Source: Clostridioides difficile
Lineage (GTDB): Bacteria; Bacillota; Clostridia; Peptostreptococcales; Peptostreptococcaceae
DNA: 64,000 nucleotides
Assembly: GCF_001299635.1 (NCBI RefSeq)
Contig: NZ_JRHN01000028.1
Location: 50,406 to 114,405 of the forward strand
Direction: 5' to 3'
The position numbers and the translations under genes are program-made. The notes under the pieces were generated by a model that saw only the letters and a program-made list of their open reading frames with translations, made no database searches and was not told the origin of the DNA. This document shows positions 27,417 through 36,638 of this stretch, in pieces (within the stretch, counting starts at the first letter, position 1; every line of letters starts with the position of its first letter).

Positions 27417-28893
27417 AAATGATAAAAAGAGAACAACTAAGATTAAATCCATACTTAAATTAAAATTTTCAAAGAAAAATATAAGTATAAAAACTAGGAT
27501 TTTGTTGAGTATATTGTGTTTAATAATTGTAGTTTTTATGATAATATTAGTATCTTTTAATGTATTGCTTGATACATACATAAAAACTACTGCAAATGAA
27601 GAGCTAACAAAATCTACAGAAATAGTAGAACATATGGATAGTAATTTTAGACCTATCAAGCCTCCTCAAGATGATGGAAAGCTTCCACCAAAAGCATTAT
27701 CTAATTTTATGAGAAATGTACAAGATAAAGTTAGGATGGCAGAAACACAATCAGATGCTGATGCCATGGTGATTGATTCGAAGTATAACTTGATATTTCC
27801 AACGAGAGAGGATGATTTTTTAAAGAATATTGATGAGATGGAATCGATTAAAAAGTGTATCCAAAATGAAAAACTAGACTTAAACTCAGATGAAAACACA
27901 CGTATCTCTACTGGAAGTAAGGATTACTATATTTCGACTGTAAAAATAACTAGTATATATGGAGAACAAGATAAGTATTTGATTCTTTTTATAGATATAT
28001 CAAAAACTTTAAATCTAGTTCAAAAGATAAACATTGTATTGATATTTGTAATGTGTTTTGCTGGGATATTAGCAATATTTACAGCTGTAGTTTTATCTGA
28101 GAAAATTGCTAAACCTATAAAAGAGTTGTGTGGTTTTGCAAAAAAAATGGGTCATGGGGATTTTAAAAGAACTTACTTTGACTTTTCAGATAAGGAATTA
28201 GTAGAACTTTCAAATATTATGAATAAGAGTGCTGAATATCTTGATAAGTATGATAATGAACAAAAAATATTTTTTCAAAATGCTTCTCATGAACTTAGGA
28301 CTCCACTTATGTCCATTAAAGGTTATGCAGAAGCCATAAAGTATAATGTAATAGATAGCAAACATGCAAGTGATATAATACTTGAAGAAAGTGATAGATT
28401 GAGTGATATGGTCGAAGATTTGTTATATATATCTAAAATTGATAATATAACTAGAGATTATGACCTTGTAGAATGTGATTTAAGGGAAGTACTTTCAAAC
28501 TGTGGTTCTAGACAAAATGTAAGAGCGACAAATAAAGGTATAAAATTTATTTATGAGTTTGATGAAGAAATGGTTCTATTTGAATGTGATGAAAAAAATG
28601 TATCCAAAGCATTTATGAATCTTATAGAAAATGCTTTAAGGTATGCTAAGAGTGAAATTAAAATCGTATGTAAATATAATCAAAAAAATATAGTTGTTGT
28701 AGTTGAAGATGATGGGATTGGTATTAATAAAGACGATTTACCTCATATTTTTGAACGATTTTATAAGGGGGTTGGGGGAAATCATGGAATTGGATTATCA
28801 ATAGTTAAATCTATTGTAAATAAACATGGTGGACGTATATATGCTGAAAATGGTAAAAAAGGAGCTAAGTTTACTATAGTATTTAAGTTATAA
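27406..28893 (+). CDS. Membrane sensor histidine kinase
   Basis: A 495-residue kinase with two membrane segments (about 33-55 and 207-228) enclosing an extracytoplasmic sensor of about 150 residues, a HAMP linker (about 230-280), HisKA with phosphoacceptor His295 in NASHELRTPLMSIKGYAE, and HATPase_c with the N box NLIENALRYAK, G1 VEDDGIGINKDDL, F box FERFYKG and G2 GIGLSIVKSIV. It pairs with the upstream response regulator. The sensor region shows no recognisable ligand fold. The gene ends just before a weak hairpin, then a second diguanylate cyclase gene. Confidence 0.93.
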   Translation: MENKNDKKRTTKIKSILKLKFSKKNISIKTRILLSILCLIIVVFMIILVSFNVLLDTYIKTTANEELTKSTEIVEHMDSNFRPIKPPQDDGKLPPKALSNFMRNVQDKVRMAETQSDADAMVIDSKYNLIFPTREDDFLKNIDEMESIKKCIQNEKLDLNSDENTRISTGSKDYYISTVKITSIYGEQDKYLILFIDISKTLNLVQKINIVLIFVMCFAGILAIFTAVVLSEKIAKPIKELCGFAKKMGHGDFKRTYFDFSDKELVELSNIMNKSAEYLDKYDNEQKIFFQNASHELRTPLMSIKGYAEAIKYNVIDSKHASDIILEESDRLSDMVEDLLYISKIDNITRDYDLVECDLREVLSNCGSRQNVRATNKGIKFIYEFDEEMVLFECDEKNVSKAFMNLIENALRYAKSEIKIVCKYNQKNIVVVVEDDGIGINKDDLPHIFERFYKGVGGNHGIGLSIVKSIVNKHGGRIYAENGKKGAKFTIVFKL

Positions 28894-28897
28894 AGAT

Positions 28898-28948
28898 AAT
28901 ATTGATATATATTAAAGAAAATATGTCAATATTTGAAGTTGTTTTTTA
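28898..28948 (+). terminator. Probable terminator of the two-component operon
   Basis: AATATTGATATAT (28898-28910) pairs with ATATGTCAATATT (28921-28933, one G-T); a T6 run follows after eight bases, so efficiency is uncertain. Confidence 0.45.
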
Positions 28949-28967
28949 CATATATCTATTGTATACT
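28939..28967 (+). promoter_or_regulatory. Possible promoter for the second diguanylate cyclase
   Basis: TTGTTT (28939-28944), 17 bases, TATACT (28962-28967). An alternative start lies at TTGACA (29010-29015) followed by AATATA after 17 bases. Confidence 0.5.
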
Positions 28968-29110
28968 GTTGAAAAAAGAACAATATTAAGCTGACATATA
29001 TTATAATGGTTGACAATTAAGGTAGATGCTTAAATATATATGCAGAAAGGAAAAATAAAATCTGAAGTGTATTTAGTTTAAGTAAGCTTCTTATTTTATA
29101 AAAAATATGT

Positions 29111-30724
29111 ATGAAAGAACAACTGCTTTTTGATATTACAAATTTAGTAACAGTTATCTTTGAAGCTTTTGTTGTCCATATGTTTTTATCAGATTTTTTA
29201 GGTCAGAAAGAAGGATATACAAGAGCTGTAAGATATGCTAGATTGGGTTTTATAATATGCTTAGGAGCCTGTAATTTAATAACTTTAAATCCTATAATCA
29301 CAACACCTTTAATTTTCATCCTTATTTTTTCATCATCATTTTTATATGAAGGAAATATAAAGACACGATTGTTTGCTACTGTTTTATTAAATGTATTCTT
29401 TATATTATCAGAAATTGTGGTAACAAGTATTTTTGTTTTATTTATAAAAGAAGGCTTCGAAATAATGTTTGAAAACAATACTATAAGAGTACTAGCCACA
29501 ATTTTATCTAAGATAGTTTTTTTATTTATATGCAAAATTGTTTGTTTATTTAAAAAAGATGTACATTCAGATATGCCAATAAAATATTGGATTACTCTAC
29601 TTGCAATACCTTTATTAAGCTTATTTCTGACTGTTTCTATATTTGATACAAATAAGTTTTTTAGTTCTGAAAGTTTAAAGTTTCTAAACTTAATATCAAG
29701 TGTTGGTATTTTATATATTAATTTTATTGTGTTTTATCTATTTAAATCTATTATAGATAAAACTAAATTATCTATGAACTATGAAATACTTGAGCAAGAA
29801 ATAATTCATAAGGAAGAATTAAGGCTTAGTAATGAACGTTATAAAATTATTGTTGAACAGACTGATTCTGTTGTCTTTGAATGGAATGCTAAAGAAAATA
29901 AATCATTTGTATCTCAAGCATGGAATGAAAAATTTGGATACAGTAATAAATGTGACAATCTTTTAAAAGAGATTATGGATAAAGAATTAGTTCATCATGA
30001 AGATTATAGGGGATTTGAAGAGTTTCTTAAGTGTATTAAAGAAAATAACAAACATAATCAAATAATCTATCGTTTAAAAAAATCTGATGGCGAATACCTT
30101 TGGTGTAGGACATCAGTAACCAAGATTTTTAATGATGAAAATGAACTTTTGAAGGTTGTAGGTGTAATTGTAGATGTAGATAGCGATATAAAAAAATACG
30201 AAGAGTTGAAAACTAGAGCAGAAAGTGACTCATTGACAAATATATACAATAAAGGAACCTTTGAAAAATTAGTAGAAGAAGTTATATCTACAAATAAAAG
30301 TAATAAAAAAGATGCATTATTCATTATTGATTTGGACGATTTTAAGGAAATAAATGATAATTTTGGACATCCATTTGGTGATTTTGTATTAAAAACCTTT
30401 GCTGAGAAGATACAAGATAGTTTTGGGAATGAAGATTTAGTTGGAAGAATTGGTGGGGATGAATTTGTAGTATATATGCAAGATTATCATTCAGAAGTAA
30501 ATTTGCATAAAAAAGCTAAAGAATTAAATAGAGTACTTTATGAGAACTACAATGATTTAAGTTTTAGCTTTGAGGCTTCTGTTAGTATAGGTATTGCAAG
30601 ACATCCTCAAAATGGAAATTCATTTTTAGAATTGTTTAAAAATGCAGATAGAGCTCTTTATAATGTGAAGGCTTCTGGAAAAAATTCTTACTGTTTATTT
30701 GAAGAAGAATTATACATACAGTGA
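29111..30724 (+). CDS. Membrane PAS-GGDEF diguanylate cyclase
   Basis: A 537-residue protein with about six N-terminal membrane segments (residues about 8-210), a coiled linker, a PAS/PAC module (about 240-355, with WNAKENKSFVSQAWNEKFG) and a GGDEF domain whose RIGGDEF signature is intact at residues 448-452. The RxxD inhibitory site of the upstream cyclase is not conserved: the corresponding residues are GNED, so product inhibition may be weak. The ATG at 29111 lacks a good ribosome site, so expression may be low or the start misjudged. Topology suggests sensing within or outside the membrane. Confidence 0.85.
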   Translation: MKEQLLFDITNLVTVIFEAFVVHMFLSDFLGQKEGYTRAVRYARLGFIICLGACNLITLNPIITTPLIFILIFSSSFLYEGNIKTRLFATVLLNVFFILSEIVVTSIFVLFIKEGFEIMFENNTIRVLATILSKIVFLFICKIVCLFKKDVHSDMPIKYWITLLAIPLLSLFLTVSIFDTNKFFSSESLKFLNLISSVGILYINFIVFYLFKSIIDKTKLSMNYEILEQEIIHKEELRLSNERYKIIVEQTDSVVFEWNAKENKSFVSQAWNEKFGYSNKCDNLLKEIMDKELVHHEDYRGFEEFLKCIKENNKHNQIIYRLKKSDGEYLWCRTSVTKIFNDENELLKVVGVIVDVDSDIKKYEELKTRAESDSLTNIYNKGTFEKLVEEVISTNKSNKKDALFIIDLDDFKEINDNFGHPFGDFVLKTFAEKIQDSFGNEDLVGRIGGDEFVVYMQDYHSEVNLHKKAKELNRVLYENYNDLSFSFEASVSIGIARHPQNGNSFLELFKNADRALYNVKASGKNSYCLFEEELYIQ

Positions 30725-30911
30725 ATTTAGAAGATATAGTTTGAGTATATAGTTAAATTATTAAAAAAGTTGACTCATGTAGTGAATTTGTAAGTATTTG
30801 TTAAAAGCTATGACTATAAAAAGCATAGCCTTATTTTCATGTATAATTAAGTATTATGTATTTTAAAACAATTCCATTTATTAAAACCAAATTGGCAATA
30901 AGTTTTATGGT

Positions 30912-31994
30912 TTAAAAATATGTAGGATTCATAAATGGTATTATAAGTTCTGTGGCTTCTCCATCTGCATCAAGTCCCCAGTATCCACTATAAATACCAT
31001 CACCCATACCACTTGTTAGCATAATTAATCTATAAGGTGTTTGTGGTAATTGCCAAATCAAAAAATTGCCATATTTATTCTGTACATTTGGATACATTTC
31101 ATAGCTTTTTTCAAAAAGTGCTGAAAAATAATCGTTATATTTATTTTTATCTGGATTTTCATTTTGCCATTTTATTATAAATTCTTTGTATTTTTCTGCA
31201 ACCTTTGCATCTGAAAAGCAAGCTAATCCTGTATCTACACCAAAGAAAGTCCATGCTCCTGCTTGTCCAAAGTCATCGATTTTCTTTCCTTTTGGCATAG
31301 CAATTTCATATTTAATGGGTTGTTTGTCACTAATAATTAATCTAGTTGCTACAATTCTAAGTCCTACAATTTCAGAATGACAGATAGAAATTTCTACAGG
31401 ATAACTTCCAGATGGTATTTTTCTTTCTAAATAAGTTTCATATTCACTACCTAAGTATGCAAGAGGGTCTGCAAGGACAACTTCTCCACTTGGAAAATCT
31501 GTCTCTCCCACAATTAAGGATTCAAGTTTGTCACTTTTCTGAAACAAGCTTTGAAAGAATTCTACTGGATAATTTTCCTGATTTAAAAATTTTAGGTTCT
31601 TTTCAAATGCTATTTGTGCAGGATGTTTAACTAGTTCTCTAATTTCTTTTCTTGTGTTTGTGTCAATAAAATATTTTCCACTTTTATCAGAGCGAAATTC
31701 TAGGTCTGTTCCTATAGGCATATAAAAAATATTTAAAGTAGTTGGTTCAATATTAATAAGAGTATTAAAATCTATAATTGTCATGTTTTTAGGATTGTCA
31801 ATATACTCTTGTGTATCTGTATCTCCAAAAGCAATCCATCCATTTCCAAATTTACTGTCTTCTCTAAAAAGCCACTTCAATTTTGATGTACCATTGAGAA
31901 TTGATTTGCTGACAATACAACCTCCTGCTCCAGTTATATACTGCTTCATTTCTGATTTTTCATCTTTCGCTTCCTTTTTATTAGACAATTTCAT
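30912..31994 (-). CDS. DUF2185-DUF4241 fusion, immunity-protein-like
   Basis: A 360-residue soluble protein. Residues about 20-105 (GGCIVSKSILNGTSKLKWLF through GWIAFGDTDTQEYID to MPIGTDLEF) resemble DUF2185, an immunity-related domain. Residues about 165-355 (SGEVVLADPLAYL, PSGSYPVEI, GLRIVATRLI, FGVDTGLACFSD, YSGYWGLDADGEA) match DUF4241. Both families are common in the polymorphic-toxin immunity set, but no toxin gene lies beside it. A ribosome site (minus AAGGAG) precedes the ATG. Function is therefore unproven; it could be an orphan immunity or a housekeeping protein. Confidence 0.65.
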   Translation of the reverse strand: MKLSNKKEAKDEKSEMKQYITGAGGCIVSKSILNGTSKLKWLFREDSKFGNGWIAFGDTDTQEYIDNPKNMTIIDFNTLINIEPTTLNIFYMPIGTDLEFRSDKSGKYFIDTNTRKEIRELVKHPAQIAFEKNLKFLNQENYPVEFFQSLFQKSDKLESLIVGETDFPSGEVVLADPLAYLGSEYETYLERKIPSGSYPVEISICHSEIVGLRIVATRLIISDKQPIKYEIAMPKGKKIDDFGQAGAWTFFGVDTGLACFSDAKVAEKYKEFIIKWQNENPDKNKYNDYFSALFEKSYEMYPNVQNKYGNFLIWQLPQTPYRLIMLTSGMGDGIYSGYWGLDADGEATELIIPFMNPTYF

Positions 31995-32093
31995 ATAAAT
32001 TCTCCTTGCTTTTTATAGTTTTAAAATAGTATAATTTATTATTTGTGGATAATAAAAACAGTTAATCTAGCCATTTACTAGCATTTTTCTAAC

Positions 32094-32426
32094 TCAAAAT
32101 AATGTAATACAGATTACCAAACCTATAGCGCTGATAGCCAAAAAAATCAATCCAACTCCAACTGATTTTTTTCTAGATTCAATTTCTTTGCAATCTTCTT
32201 TAGACATATTTATAATAGGGTATTTTCGTCTACCTATTAAGTATATTATTAAACCACTCGAATTATTACCATTCATAGCAAATAATCCCCACAATTTAGG
32301 ATGTTTTAATCCACGAGCTTTTGCATCAATCACAGTCATATGATAAATTTGATATACAACACCAACTGAACCCACAAGAGCTACAGCAAAACATATCAAA
32401 ATAAGCATAGTTTTATTCGCTTCCAT
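32094..32426 (-). CDS. Small membrane protein partner of an XRE regulator
   Basis: A 110-residue protein with an N-terminal membrane segment (LILICFAVALVGSVGVVYQI), a possible second segment (LWGLFAMNGNNSSGLIIYLI) and a C-terminal one (GVGLIFLAISAIGLVICITLF). No family was recognised. The ATG at 32426 is eight bases after minus-strand AGGAGGTG; a longer frame would overlap the upstream gene. It starts 14 bases after the XRE gene stop, so the pair form an operon. Confidence 0.65.
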   Translation of the reverse strand: MEANKTMLILICFAVALVGSVGVVYQIYHMTVIDAKARGLKHPKLWGLFAMNGNNSSGLIIYLIGRRKYPIINMSKEDCKEIESRKKSVGVGLIFLAISAIGLVICITLF

Positions 32427-32440
32427 AATGAGTACACCTC

Positions 32441-32848
32441 CTAAAATTTTCTTATAATTTGGTAGAACAATGCTGATGAACTTATTATTGCTATACAAAA
32501 TACACTAGCCATAAAGTAGTAGTTGTCTGGTATAAATCTATTAAATAGCACAAATAAAATAAGTAACATAATATTGATAATAATTGCAGTTATTAACTTT
32601 TTATTACTATGAACTACATTTGTACTTTCTTCTAAATGTTCAATCATTTTATTATCTCCTTTCAATAATTCATCTAAGCTAATGGAATACAAATCACTTA
32701 GTTTGATAACGCTTATAATATCTGGATAAGATTTCTCATTTTCCCAATTTGAAATTGTTTGTCGTGATACATTAATTTTTTCTGCAACTTTTTCTTGTGT
32801 CAATCCAGAATTTATACGAGCATTTTTCAGTTTCTTTCCAATTTCCAT
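32441..32848 (-). CDS. Membrane-anchored XRE-family regulator
   Basis: A 135-residue protein with an N-terminal helix-turn-helix of the Cro/C1 type (MEIGKKLKNARINSGLTQ, helix pair EKVAEKINVSRQTISNWE, residues about 5-60) followed by two membrane segments (LITAIIINIMLLILFVLF and MASVFCIAIISSSALFYQI). DNA binding by a membrane-tethered factor is implied. It is followed immediately by a small membrane protein that could be its partner or target. The regulated promoter and the signal are unknown. Confidence 0.8.
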   Translation of the reverse strand: MEIGKKLKNARINSGLTQEKVAEKINVSRQTISNWENEKSYPDIISVIKLSDLYSISLDELLKGDNKMIEHLEESTNVVHSNKKLITAIIINIMLLILFVLFNRFIPDNYYFMASVFCIAIISSSALFYQIIRKF

Positions 32849-32945
32849 GTAGCTATCGCTCCTTTCATAATTATTTTGTCATATTGAGAGGGTAAAATCT
32901 ATCAAATATCTTTTACAATGGTGATTTAAGTGTGTCAAAATGTTT

Positions 32946-34511
32946 TTACATGCTTGTATATGTGTTGAAACAGGTCTTATTTCTTGAGTTAATTTCAATC
33001 ATTTTTATAGAAATATAAATCTGAAGTATTTCATCAGCATAGTCTAGTGTAATACCTGTAATTTCTTTTATTTTATTAATTCTATAAAACAGAGTATTTC
33101 TATGGATATTTAAAGCTTCAGCTGCTTTGCTTGGCGAATTATTAAAGTAGATATATTGCTTTAAGGTCTCTAACAAATTAGAACCATTTTTTTTATCTTC
33201 TTCAATTAGTTTGGTCACAGCAGGGTGATTGAGGTCATATAAATCATAGTTGGCACTAAGTAGCTCGTAGAGGATATATGGTATGCTTTTCCCAAATGGA
33301 GAAAAGTTTATGTTATATTTTTGAGCAATTTCACTAGCTTTTTTGGCTTGAATATAATACTTCCAACTATCAGATAGCTTTGAAAATCTTGGGCTTATTC
33401 CAGCATAAAGTGAATTTAGTTTTAAGTAATTAATAAATTCTTTATTTTCATGCTCAATTAAATTATGAATTAAAGAATCATTAATAAAAACAACTAAAGC
33501 AGACTTATATACTACACAATTATTAGATGGTATAAATGCACTTAAAGACTGCATAATAAAAGGAACTTTACTGTCAAAGTAATTATTATCTTTGTTCACT
33601 ATCACCATTATGTTTAATGAATTTGACTTAGTCCAATTTAAATAATGAAATCTTCTGCTTATAGTATCATCATCTAGATATTTTTTTTCTAACAAATCAG
33701 AAAGTATATAATTAGGAATAAGTTTTTTATCTATATTAAATAGATTATTTTTTTGTAGTTCTAGAGATAAAGCTTTATTAAGTGATTCTAATAATTTGAA
33801 GTGAAATTCATTAAATGGAATTTTCCATTCACAGATAGCTATATGAGCTATTTCAATTTCTTCTACACATACAGATGAGATTAATGTACCAAGCCAGTTG
33901 TCTGGTTTATTTTCTTCTTTAATAGATTTATTATAATGTATTTTTTTATGTATATTTTGATATTTTATGTAATTTATAGTTTCTTCGTCTAAATATTTGT
34001 CTCCATTAGAATCTTCAGTAAGTTGTAATATATCACTAACATCGTAAGAATAAGCCAAAACTTTAAAGGTAGAGTCACGAATTATCATAGGATAGCCAAA
34101 TTCTTCATGTGCTATATCAATTAAATATTGTATGCCTTTATTCTCAGAAACTACATCAAAAAACCTTTGAGAGCATAAACTAAGATGTATTTCTTGATTC
34201 ATAATATTTAACAATTCACTAAAAAGGTCATACTTTTCTTTTTTTGATTTTATGATACAAATATTTGAGTTTAAATTGTATCTTTCTAAATCAATGTTAA
34301 CTTCATTTTGTATAAATATACCTAAAAAATTTATATTGTTCAAATCCACAGTAATATCTGATATATTTCCTAAATATAAACATCCAGTAGTAAATTCAGT
34401 TTGATTATTCTTATAAATATTCAAGCTAGTAATGTCTATATATTCATCTGTAAATGGCTTTAATACTGAGATATATTGAGATATATCCTTCATTAAATCT
34501 GCTAATTTCAT
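32946..34511 (-). CDS. PucR/CdaR-family transcriptional regulator
   Basis: A 521-residue regulator with an N-terminal purine-catabolism-type ligand region (about 1-120), a GAF-like middle (about 125-250), a GGDEF-related region and a C-terminal PucR helix-turn-helix (HPAVTKLIEEDKKNG, LKQYIYFNNSPSKAAEALNI, HRNTLFYRINKIKE). Such proteins usually activate a catabolic operon in response to its substrate. It diverges from the amidohydrolase/NTF2-like pair. A near-perfect 18-bp palindrome sits between them, a likely binding site. The effector is unknown. Confidence 0.82.
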   Translation of the reverse strand: MKLADLMKDISQYISVLKPFTDEYIDITSLNIYKNNQTEFTTGCLYLGNISDITVDLNNINFLGIFIQNEVNIDLERYNLNSNICIIKSKKEKYDLFSELLNIMNQEIHLSLCSQRFFDVVSENKGIQYLIDIAHEEFGYPMIIRDSTFKVLAYSYDVSDILQLTEDSNGDKYLDEETINYIKYQNIHKKIHYNKSIKEENKPDNWLGTLISSVCVEEIEIAHIAICEWKIPFNEFHFKLLESLNKALSLELQKNNLFNIDKKLIPNYILSDLLEKKYLDDDTISRRFHYLNWTKSNSLNIMVIVNKDNNYFDSKVPFIMQSLSAFIPSNNCVVYKSALVVFINDSLIHNLIEHENKEFINYLKLNSLYAGISPRFSKLSDSWKYYIQAKKASEIAQKYNINFSPFGKSIPYILYELLSANYDLYDLNHPAVTKLIEEDKKNGSNLLETLKQYIYFNNSPSKAAEALNIHRNTLFYRINKIKEITGITLDYADEILQIYISIKMIEINSRNKTCFNTYTSM

Positions 34512-34536
34512 GCTAAACCCCCTCTAGTTATACTTT

Positions 34537-34554
34537 ATTGTACTATAGCACAAT
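34537..34554. promoter_or_regulatory. Near-perfect palindrome, candidate PucR operator
   Basis: ATTGTACTATAGCACAAT (34537-34554): eight of nine half-site positions are symmetric. It lies 26 bases upstream of the pucR-like start in the divergent intergenic region. Confidence 0.5.
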
Positions 34555-34717
34555 CAATATAGTATATTTTACATCAAAGTTTAGGTTATAACACATAGTT
34601 TAGGTAAATTAATTTATATATAATTAGTTATATAAATTAAGAAAATATCAAAGTAAGAAATTTTTAATTAAATAAGAATTAGATTTTTAATAAATAAAAA
34701 TAAAGGGAGTGTGGAGT

Positions 34718-35797
34718 ATGGCAGTAACTAAAATTACGAATGTTAAAATATTTGATGGAGAAAAACTTTCAGAACAAAGGAGTGTTGTAATAAAAGATGG
34801 TGTTATATCATCAAAAACAATAGCTGATATTACTATAGATGGAAAAGGATGCACTTTACTTCCAGGATTTATTGATTCTCATATACATTTGGATAGTTTA
34901 AAAAACTTGGAGGATGCAACTGATTGGGGTATAACTACTATGTTTGATATGGCGACTAATAGTAAAGATGTAGTAGAATCTTTAAGAAATTTAGACGGAT
35001 TAACTGATATTCGTAGTGTATATGAACCTGTTGCACCAGAATCTCACCCTCATCTCATGGGAATGGGGTTTAAAGATAGTAAAATACATACTATTGAAGA
35101 TGCTGAAAATTTTGCTAAGAAACAAATTAAACAAGGAGCAGATTTTGTAAAAATCATAATAGAAGACCCTAAAACATCTAAAACGGCTTTTGATTTTGAG
35201 ACAATAAAAAGAGTAGTTGAGATATCTCATGAACATGGGAAAAAAGTATTTGCTCATGCACCTACAACTATAGCTTATGAATATGCAGAAAAAGCAAATG
35301 TTGATGTAATAAATCATATTCCTTTTATAGGTAAATTATCTGAGGATGTAGCCAAAAGGATAAAAGAGAAAAATCTTATATCAATTCCAACTATAGTTAT
35401 GATGGAAAGTATAATATCAAATATAAAGAAAGCTACAGGAAGAGAAGATGTTAGGTTAGAAACAGCAATAGAAAATACAGCTACATTGAAAAAAGCTGGA
35501 GTGATGATATTAGCTGGAACTGATGCAAACAATGATAAAAATTCTGTTAGTATAGTGAAACATGGAGAATCTCTTCATCGTGAATTTGAATTATTAGTTA
35601 AAGCAGGTCTTAATACAATTGAAGTACTTGAGAGTGCAACAAGTTTACCAGCAAAATTATTAGGTCTTAATGACCGTGGAGTAATAAGAGAGGGGAAAAG
35701 AGCTGATTTAGTAATGGTTGAAGGTGACCCAATTAAAAATATAGTAGCAACTAGAAATATAAAAGGTGTATGGATAAAGGGTAATAAAGTAAGATAA
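34718..35797 (+). CDS. Metal-dependent amidohydrolase (imidazolonepropionase-like, COG1228)
   Basis: A 359-residue hydrolase of the amidohydrolase superfamily, hydrolysing a C-N or related bond of an unknown substrate. Metal ligands are in FIDSHIHLDS, the bridging Lys in DFVKIIIEDP, His in VFAHAPTT and VINHIPF, and the catalytic Asp in LAGTDANND. Prolidase/imidazolonepropionase-like members are its nearest recognisable relatives. The ATG at 34718 is eight bases after AGGGAG; an in-frame GTG at 34709 overlaps that site. It is divergent from a PucR regulator and followed after 54 bases by an NTF2-like gene. Confidence 0.85.
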   Translation: MAVTKITNVKIFDGEKLSEQRSVVIKDGVISSKTIADITIDGKGCTLLPGFIDSHIHLDSLKNLEDATDWGITTMFDMATNSKDVVESLRNLDGLTDIRSVYEPVAPESHPHLMGMGFKDSKIHTIEDAENFAKKQIKQGADFVKIIIEDPKTSKTAFDFETIKRVVEISHEHGKKVFAHAPTTIAYEYAEKANVDVINHIPFIGKLSEDVAKRIKEKNLISIPTIVMMESIISNIKKATGREDVRLETAIENTATLKKAGVMILAGTDANNDKNSVSIVKHGESLHREFELLVKAGLNTIEVLESATSLPAKLLGLNDRGVIREGKRADLVMVEGDPIKNIVATRNIKGVWIKGNKVR

Positions 35798-35851
35798 TGA
35801 ATTGAGTATTGCTAAAAATAAAAGAAGTTTATGTTAAAGGAGATTGAGAAT

Positions 35852-36475
35852 ATGTTATTAAGTAGACCAGGAAAGAATTCTATAGAAGATATAGTGGATA
35901 AAAATAGTGTAAAAGAGCTTATAGAATTTGAAAGGTTTTGTAGAGATAATGCGTTATGGGATGAAATGAAAAAATGCTTTGCAAAGGAATCTACTGTTTC
36001 AATATCTTGGTATCAAGGTAGTGGAGAGGGGTTCGTAGAAGAGTCAAGTAAGATGAAATCTTATGCACCACATAAAATATGTGATACATTAGTTTGGGTA
36101 AATAAAGATAAGGCAGTATCAATTACAATGGGAGCTATCCATATTAGAAATGAAATAGATGGAAATTTAGTTGAACTTCAGTCAGATGTCAAGTTTCTGT
36201 ATAAGACTCAAAAGATAGACGATATATGGTATATAATATCTATGGATGCTATATATGAAAAAGATATAATTTTACCTGTTTATCAGGATGGGGATGTCAA
36301 AATTTCTAAGGAAGATATAAAGGATTATAGACCTTCATATGCAAGTCTTTCTTACATGCTTAGTACAGATGGATATAAAATAAATCAAGAACTCCCTGGA
36401 ATAGATAGACCAGAGATGGTTGACAGTCTTTATAAAGATGCAGATAAATGGCTATTAGATAACTCTAGAAATTAG
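35852..36475 (+). CDS. SnoaL-like (NTF2-fold) protein
   Basis: A 207-residue protein with an NTF2/SnoaL-like domain of the gene-cluster enzyme type: the opening helices VKELIEFERFCRDNALWDEM, the strand FAKESTVSISWYQGSG, and later TLVWVNKDKAVSITMGAIHI and DIWYIISMDAIYEKD. Such domains act as isomerases, dehydratases or binding proteins; the catalytic residues are not certain here. ATG 35852 is nine bases after AAAGGAG (35836-35842); the earlier ATG at 35831 precedes that site. It is probably co-transcribed with the amidohydrolase and ends at a terminator. Confidence 0.72.
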   Translation: MLLSRPGKNSIEDIVDKNSVKELIEFERFCRDNALWDEMKKCFAKESTVSISWYQGSGEGFVEESSKMKSYAPHKICDTLVWVNKDKAVSITMGAIHIRNEIDGNLVELQSDVKFLYKTQKIDDIWYIISMDAIYEKDIILPVYQDGDVKISKEDIKDYRPSYASLSYMLSTDGYKINQELPGIDRPEMVDSLYKDADKWLLDNSRN

Positions 36476-36488
36476 TTTGAATATAAAT

Positions 36489-36530
36489 AAAGATGTAGGT
36501 GATTTTATATAAAATTACTTACATCTTTTT
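36489..36530 (+). terminator. Terminator after the amidohydrolase/NTF2-like operon
   Basis: An 18-bp stem (36489-36506 with 36511-36528, two G-T pairs) with a four-base loop, followed by T residues. Confidence 0.85.
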
Positions 36531-36638
36531 AAATAAATTTTTGTATGCTTTAGATAATAGTATTATAAAGAATTTATTTAATTTACTATTCTTATTATTA
36601 ATCTTTACATTCACTTTTGTATTCTTTAGTATCTCCTT

